The notes beneath the pieces were generated by a model, which was given only the letters and a program-made list of their open reading frames with translations, searched no databases and had not been told where the DNA came from. Shown piece by piece: positions 59,507 through 64,000 of a stretch of DNA of 64,000 nt (position 1 is its first letter; every line of letters begins with the position of its first letter). The stretch comes from Helichrysum umbraculigerum (Eukaryota > Streptophyta > Magnoliopsida > Asterales > Asteraceae). Location of the stretch: assembly GCA_949592205.1 (NCBI GenBank), contig CATIUR010000005.1, forward strand, positions 92,443,277 through 92,507,276. The letters run 5' to 3'. Both the position numbers and the translations under genes were made by a program.

Positions 59507-59539
59507 CTAGATAGTTACTTTCGCCGTGCTAAGCACGGC
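59507..59539 (-). other. Probable Helitron 3' terminus
   Basis: On the minus strand a perfect 17-nt hairpin (GCCGTGCTTAGCACGGC) is followed by 12 bases and CTAG, with T as the next base. That is the Helitron 3' end layout (hairpin, 10-12 nt, CTRR, insertion between A and T). The element would extend rightward from here; its 5' TC end was not identified and may lie beyond the LTR element at 60388. Confidence 0.45.
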
Positions 59540-59984
59540 CCATGATAGTTCATATTTTTCCATGCGGATCGACATGTGTTATTATTAGAAGGATAAAGAA
59601 GAAGCAACTGGTTATCTATATAGAACGTTAGACACCAACACGTACTATACAAAACACTTGAGATTATGATGAGAGGTGAAGGTGATAATATTTAACTAAA
59701 TATTTTAGACATCAATAAAGAAAAATTAAATTTTATGCTTTAGTAACTACTTGGCCAAGACATTAACATATGATGATTGGAGATCACATAAATCGACTGA
59801 TCAAGAGTTAAGTTATAGCAGCAACTAATGCATAAGGTTGCAGGTCAATATGCAAAATACCAGCTTTTCATAAAATAAAATTCAATGATTTTTTTATAAT
59901 ATCAATCCCATTAGAAGAAGTCAAGAGTACTGAAATTTGATCTTCCCACAATTATTCTTCAATATTACAGCCTTTGTGCCTATA

Positions 59985-60235
59985 TGCTATGGCCATTAAC
60001 AACACCTAAATCTTCTTCACCTTCAGAGACCTGATGTACTTCCTCATCATTAGACTGACTGTCAACTACATGTTAATTTGTGACATAACTTTAGTAAAGA
60101 AATGCGGTTCTAAGAACACCATGCATAACCAGACCAGCTGAAGGCTGGTCCATGTAGCTAGTCTACTGATTCATCTGATACAAACTGCTGAAAACGAGAT
60201 GTTAACTTGAAAACAATAAATGTTGGTAAATATAC
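59985..60235 (-). pseudogene. Possible captured host-gene exon fragments
   Basis: On the minus strand a plausible acceptor (CATCTCGTTTTCAG, about 60190) leads to a segment reading YQMNQ, a TAG, then TSYMDQPSAGLVMHG. A second acceptor-like ACATGTAG (about 60070) leads to VDSQSNDEEVHQVSEGEEDL and GVVNGHSI with a stop, which looks like an acidic C-terminal exon. I cannot name the gene. Position next to a Helitron-like end suggests a transduplicated fragment. It is low confidence because the segments are short. Confidence 0.3.
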
Positions 60236-60499
60236 AAGAGAAGCTTGAAACTATTAGATATAGGAAAAAGAAAGTAGAACAAGGTGGATGAATGGATTAC
60301 TTGTGAACCTCACATTAGCAAAAGGTAAAACCCATGTCATTCAGACGTATAACATATTTGTGGTACTTCATAGTAGAAATTAAGATGTGTTGGTACATCA
60401 ATGTGTGTCTGTCAGTTGGTCTCAGTCTGTAATAGTGTCGAAATTGTAATTACGTATTGAATAGTTTAAGTTCTAGTTTAATTACAATTTTTGTCATCA

Positions 60500-60624
60500 T
60501 GCGACACAAGCACTGTGTCGCAGAAGCATTCTATGCGACACAAGACTTGTGTCGCAGAATCATCTCATGCGACACAATGCTTGTGTCGCAGAAGCCTTTC
60601 ATGCGACACAAAGCTTGTGTCGCA
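60500..60624. repeat. Four 34-bp hairpin repeats in the 5' LTR
   Basis: Four 23-nt inverted repeats (TGCGACACAAG, one base, CTTGTGTCGCA and close variants) start at 60500, 60534, 60568 and 60602, exactly 34 bp apart, with 11-nt spacers. The last ends 17 bp before the TATA box. The same array is at 63362-63486 in the 3' LTR. Confidence 0.97.
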
Positions 60625-60641
60625 TACAGTTTGGTCCAGGC

Positions 60642-60649
60642 TATAAATA
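60642..60649 (+). promoter_or_regulatory. TATA box of the small LTR element
   Basis: TATAAATA in GGCTATAAATAGAAG directly downstream of the hairpin array; repeated at about 63504 in the 3' LTR. Confidence 0.75.
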
Positions 60650-60943
60650 GAAGCTCGCCAGCTTCTGTTTAGGCAGCCTCAACACAAAAACACACACATA
60701 ACACCTCATACTCAGAGAAAATATACTAGTTTGTGTTATTTTGATTATAGTGTGTTTGTCAAAGTGTATGTATTGTTACCATCTCATTATATACAAAGTT
60801 ATACACTTGTGTTTTGGTCATTTATTGTGTTAATCTAGCATATATTTGTGTGTTTGATTTCCGCTTTAAATACACAAGTAAAACTACTCGATTTGGTCCG
60901 TATAAGTGGCACCCAGTTCACTCCAGGTGCAATTGCACAGGGC

Positions 60944-63178
60944 ATGCGATCAATTGGATATCAAGATATTCTCGTTGATCAGTACAAGAAGACCTACATG
61001 ACAAAGGTCTGGAGGTATCTGGCTCACATTGTCATAGTCTGTTTATCCAGTCGCAGGGTAGGTCTTGAAGGGATGAAATTTTCGACTGCCTCTGCTATTC
61101 TTGCCCTGATTTACAACAAACCCTTCAACTTCTCAGGCTATATCTTTAGGGGTTTTGTGAACAATGCCTTGGATGCTCGAGAAAAATGGGCTCTCTATCC
61201 TAGGTTCACTCAGTTACTACTCAATCATCTTCATCCCAACCTTCCAGTGGTCGCATCCTTCACCTTCAAACAGACACCGATGAATACCAGGATCTACACC
61301 ACTTGTACCACTTTTGCGAGGCAGGGACATGCACTAGAACGTGAGGTTGCTTTGTTCGGTCACATCATTGATCCTGCTTATGTTCCCTTGCCTGGTGAGG
61401 AATTCAACGCACCAGCACCTGATCAACCCATCCCTCAGCCTCCAGTACAATAGCCTCAAGTTCCACAACCGCAAGTTCAACAACCTCCAGCTCCACAACC
61501 GGATCCAGGATTGGTAGATCTAGATCGTGAGATCGATGCTTATCAGCCTCCTTCTCCACGTCCTGAATCTTCTAGCCGAGGAAAAAGGCCTAGAGATTCT
61601 TCTGATGTTGCTGATTTGAACCCTCTGGTCAGACGCTCTCGTACTTCCACTTCCACATCTTCTGAGCCACCAAGGACTGAAACTCCAATCACTCCTCATC
61701 CAACCGTCATTCAGGAACTTCTGGCACGGATTGACAAGATGCAGCATGATATGGAAGCTCATGCATCGATATTTGAAGCTCAGGATGCAAGGATCTCTCG
61801 ATTGGAGAAAGAGAACGGAGAATTGAAGACAAAGGTGTTGCAGTTGGAAACCCAAGCTATTGCTTCGGGGGAGACAGCCCAACCAGCTATAGAATCAACA
61901 CCTAGGGTTTCCGCCGAGGGCGAGGAAAATGTAATTCCTGATGATGTAACAAATTCTGGTATTAATGAAACAACTCTTATTTTGGATTACATTATTGAGC
62001 AACCAGGGCAACCAAAACCGCTAGCAGTAGATTACACGTATTGTAATTTGACTTTCTTTCAATCTGCGGTTGACGATGACGGTCGTGCGCCTGAAGAACC
62101 TTTTGACTTCAACTCTGCTAATAATGATGATGATGTTGATGTTGAACAAGAAGAGCTTAATCCTGATGAAGAATATACTGATCGTCCAGCTTATCCTCAA
62201 GAGGGTGTTGTATTATCTGATTCTTCAGACGATGAGTCAGGGCCAACGTTTAATTACGTACCAGGATCTACTTCTCAACCTGGTCCTGATCAAGAATCAT
62301 CTGTACCCTCCAGTTCTTCACAAGCACAACCAGTCCCTGTTCGAGAATCGACAAATTATAATGACATTTTCCCTCTTGATACATCAGAATGTGTATCTTT
62401 TGACAAGGAAATGCCCATCAGAGAAAGGGATAACTGGTTTCCAAAAGGTAAAAATCCAGAACCTGCTCCAGTTACGTGCAAGAAATATCATGTTGGTGGT
62501 GATTATACAGGTCTGATAAAAAGCTGGAAGGTGAGTAAAGGGAGGTTAATGATTAAGAGACTTGACGGTATCCAGTACTTTCGTCGATCACTGAGGATAT
62601 TGAGTACATTGCAAAAGCATGACATCGTTCGTCTCTCTCAGCTTCAGTTGATAAATCCTTACGAAGACGGAGTAGCTGATGTTATTCAAAAGGTCATGCG
62701 TGAGGAAATTAAACGAAAGAAATATCATTACATCAAACCAATACTGGGTACAAGGTTCACGTTCAAGAAGAAGCTCGATCCAAAGACCAAGCAGCCAATT
62801 GTAAGAGTTCACTATCCGCCTGCTCAATGTCTGACTGAAATCTCTCTGGAAACAGTTCCATTCAATCTACTGAAACGTTTTCATTACTGGGAACTGGATG
62901 TTCACACTTGCGAAGCCGTCTTAGTTTATGTACCAGATTCAGAGCCTCAGACAGGATCTTTGTGGGGTCTACGAAAAGCCAACTTCAGAATATTTGACCC
63001 AATGAGCTTGATTAATCTGTCCAGAAGTGACATGAAGAAGCTATTCGACAATCGGATTCGCTACAATCCAGGAAACGAGTTCAACTCTGTATTAGCAAAA
63101 CGATTTCATAAAATCGTTGATATATGCTTCACCTTTGGCATACACGCTGGTGGAAACTTTCCACCTGGATGGGTTTGA
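60944..63178 (+). pseudogene. Large unrecognised protein of the small LTR element, one in-frame TAG
   Basis: A single frame of about 745 codons from the first ATG (60944) to the stop at 63176-63178 is interrupted only by a TAG at 61451-61453, inside a Q/P-rich linker where CAG is the likely ancestor. The frame is open further upstream, to about 60839 in the LTR, and reads ISGTQFTPGAIAQG just before the ATG, so the true start may have been lost. The N-terminal part is a helical domain (YMTKVWRYLAHIVIVCLSSR, YNKPFNFSGYIFRGFVNNAL, KWALYPRFTQLLLNHL). Then come a Q/P linker, a basic segment (SSRGKRPRDSS), a coiled coil (ARIDKMQHDMEAHASIFE to LKTKVLQLE), a long acidic disordered stretch, and a C-terminal domain (GGDYTGLIKSWKVSKGRLMI, LDGIQYFRRSLRILSTLQKH, VFIQ-like helices, NFPPGWV end). 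No zinc knuckle, protease or polymerase motif. Family not recognised; a Gag-like structural role is only a guess. Confidence 0.75.
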
Positions 63179-63249
63179 AGACCAGACATCTGAAGATTGA
63201 AGAAAATTGAAGAATTTTTCGAAGACCAAGCTGAAGACACGGGGGAGTT

Positions 63250-63779
63250 TGTTGGTACATCAATGTGTGTCTGTCAGTTGGTCTCAGTCTGTAATAGTGT
63301 CAAAATTGTAATTACGTATTGAATAGTTTAAGTTCTAGTTTAATTACAATTTTTGTCATCATGCGACACAAGCACTGTGTCGTAGAAGCATTCTATGCGA
63401 CACAAGACTTGTGTCGCAGAATCATCTCATGCGACACAATGCTTGTGTCGCAGAAGCCTTTCATGCGACACAAAGCTTGTGTCGCATACAGTTTGGTCCA
63501 GGCTATAAATAGAAGCTCGCCAGCTTCTGTTTAGGTAGCCTCAACACAAAAACACACACATAACACCTCATACTCAGAGAAAATATACTAGTTTGTGTTA
63601 TTTTGATTATAGTGTGTTTGTCAAAGTGTATGTATTGTTACCATCTCATTATATACAAAGTTATACACTTGTGTTTTGGTCATTTATTGTGTTAATCTAG
63701 CATATATTTGTGTGTTTGATTTCCGCTTTAAATACACAAGTAAAACTACTCGATTTGGTCCGTATAAGTGGCACCTACA
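63250..63779 (+). repeat. 3' LTR of the small LTR element
   Basis: 530 bp ending CTACA. The first hairpin of its array has one C-to-T change (63362-63384), the others are intact. Confidence 0.9.
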
Positions 63780-63784
63780 AGATG

Positions 63785-64000
63785 TGGTAATTTCGACCCG
63801 ATTACTATTAATGGCTTGATGTAGGTTCTAATTGATCTCAAATGAGTCGCGTAGACAATACTTAGTCCAAAGGGGAATGGGTCCAACAAGCTGAAAATTG
63901 CTTGACGTCTTTTTTCAATATAAACAACCTACTTAACTCTATTTATTAAAAGTTTTAAGTTATTACTGTAATAATGTCATTTTGAAATTATTATTGTAGC
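63785..64000. other. Non-coding flank at window end
   Basis: No gene or repeat recognised in these 216 bases; this is the DNA into which the small LTR element inserted. Confidence 0.4.

Larger units (their letters stand above)
60388..60917 (+). repeat. 5' LTR of the small LTR element
   Basis: About 530 bp, identical to the 3' LTR apart from a few bases up to GTGGCACC (60913). Contains the hairpin array and TATA box annotated separately. Confidence 0.88.
60388..63779 (+). mobile_element. Small LTR element with one large unrecognised reading frame
   Basis: Two near-identical LTRs of about 530 bp (60388 to about 60917 and 63250-63779) begin TGTTGGTACATC. Flanks AGATG on both sides (60383-60387, 63780-63784) give a 5-bp duplication. 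A polypurine tract (CACGGGGGAGTT) precedes the 3' LTR. The internal 2.3 kb encodes a single long frame and no protease, reverse transcriptase or integrase. No tRNA primer site can be seen: the 5' LTR runs directly into coding sequence, and its last four bases (CAGT) differ from the 3' LTR end (TACA). It must rely on another element. Architecture resembles TR-GAG/LARD-type non-autonomous elements, but the protein is not a recognisable Gag. Confidence 0.85.

Noticed and set aside
60500..60624. CRISPR-like array
   Set aside because: Repeat units are hairpins with 11-nt spacers repeated identically in both LTRs of a plant retroelement; no cas genes and eukaryotic context.

Overview
This window looks like nuclear DNA of a flowering plant, most likely a eudicot. 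It has AT-rich intergenic sequence, plant-type introns, a plant 14-3-3 gene, and nested plant transposon families: Athila-, Tekay- and Tat-type Ty3/gypsy elements, CACTA, Cassandra, Stowaway, Tourist, hAT and MULE MITEs, and Au-like SINEs. The style of the retroelement proteins suggests Asteraceae, but that is a guess. Only one host gene can be supported: a four-exon 14-3-3 gene of the lambda/kappa type at 36402-39591.

Layout. 1-1808: LTR sequence in minus orientation, cut by the window edge. 3093-3765: hAT-like MITE with perfect 8-bp target-site duplication (TSD). 3916-14135: complete minus-strand Athila-type LTR retrotransposon (TSD ACCCT) that encodes only Gag and protease. 14863-15446: long-TIR MITE next to an (AAT)n tract. 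16238-27692: 11.5-kb CACTA element (TSD TTT) with a decayed Transposase_24-like gene and a better preserved Ulp1/C48 protease domain. It has itself been invaded by a 5S-rRNA-bearing Cassandra TRIM, a hAT-like MITE, palindromic microsatellites and a solo Tekay-type LTR. 27808-34545: Tekay-type chromovirus on the minus strand with 3' LTR but no 5' LTR, its gag-pol frame broken by two TAG codons. 34914-36038: Stowaway MITE, long-TIR MITE and SINE. 36402-39591: the 14-3-3 gene. 40659-48772: a cluster of MITEs and SINEs, including a 1.36-kb foldback element inside a PIF/Harbinger-type MITE. 49488-58895: complete Tat-type element (TSD GTAGT) with gag and a broken protease but no reverse transcriptase; it carries a nested solo LTR (TSD AAAAT) and two families of palindromic repeats. 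60388-63779: small LTR element (TSD AGATG) whose only reading frame encodes a large unrecognised protein and whose LTRs each hold four perfectly phased 34-bp hairpin repeats just upstream of the TATA box.

How it fits together: three of the four LTR elements with visible internal regions have no reverse transcriptase or integrase and would need enzymes from another element. The Tekay pol is the only copy here with reverse transcriptase and integrase. The CACTA copy shows no DDE transposase and would also depend on a partner. The most unusual items are the hairpin-array LTR element at 60388-63779, the RT-less Athila and Tat copies, the palindrome arrays inside the Tat element, and the CACTA element with its Ulp1 domain and Cassandra passenger.
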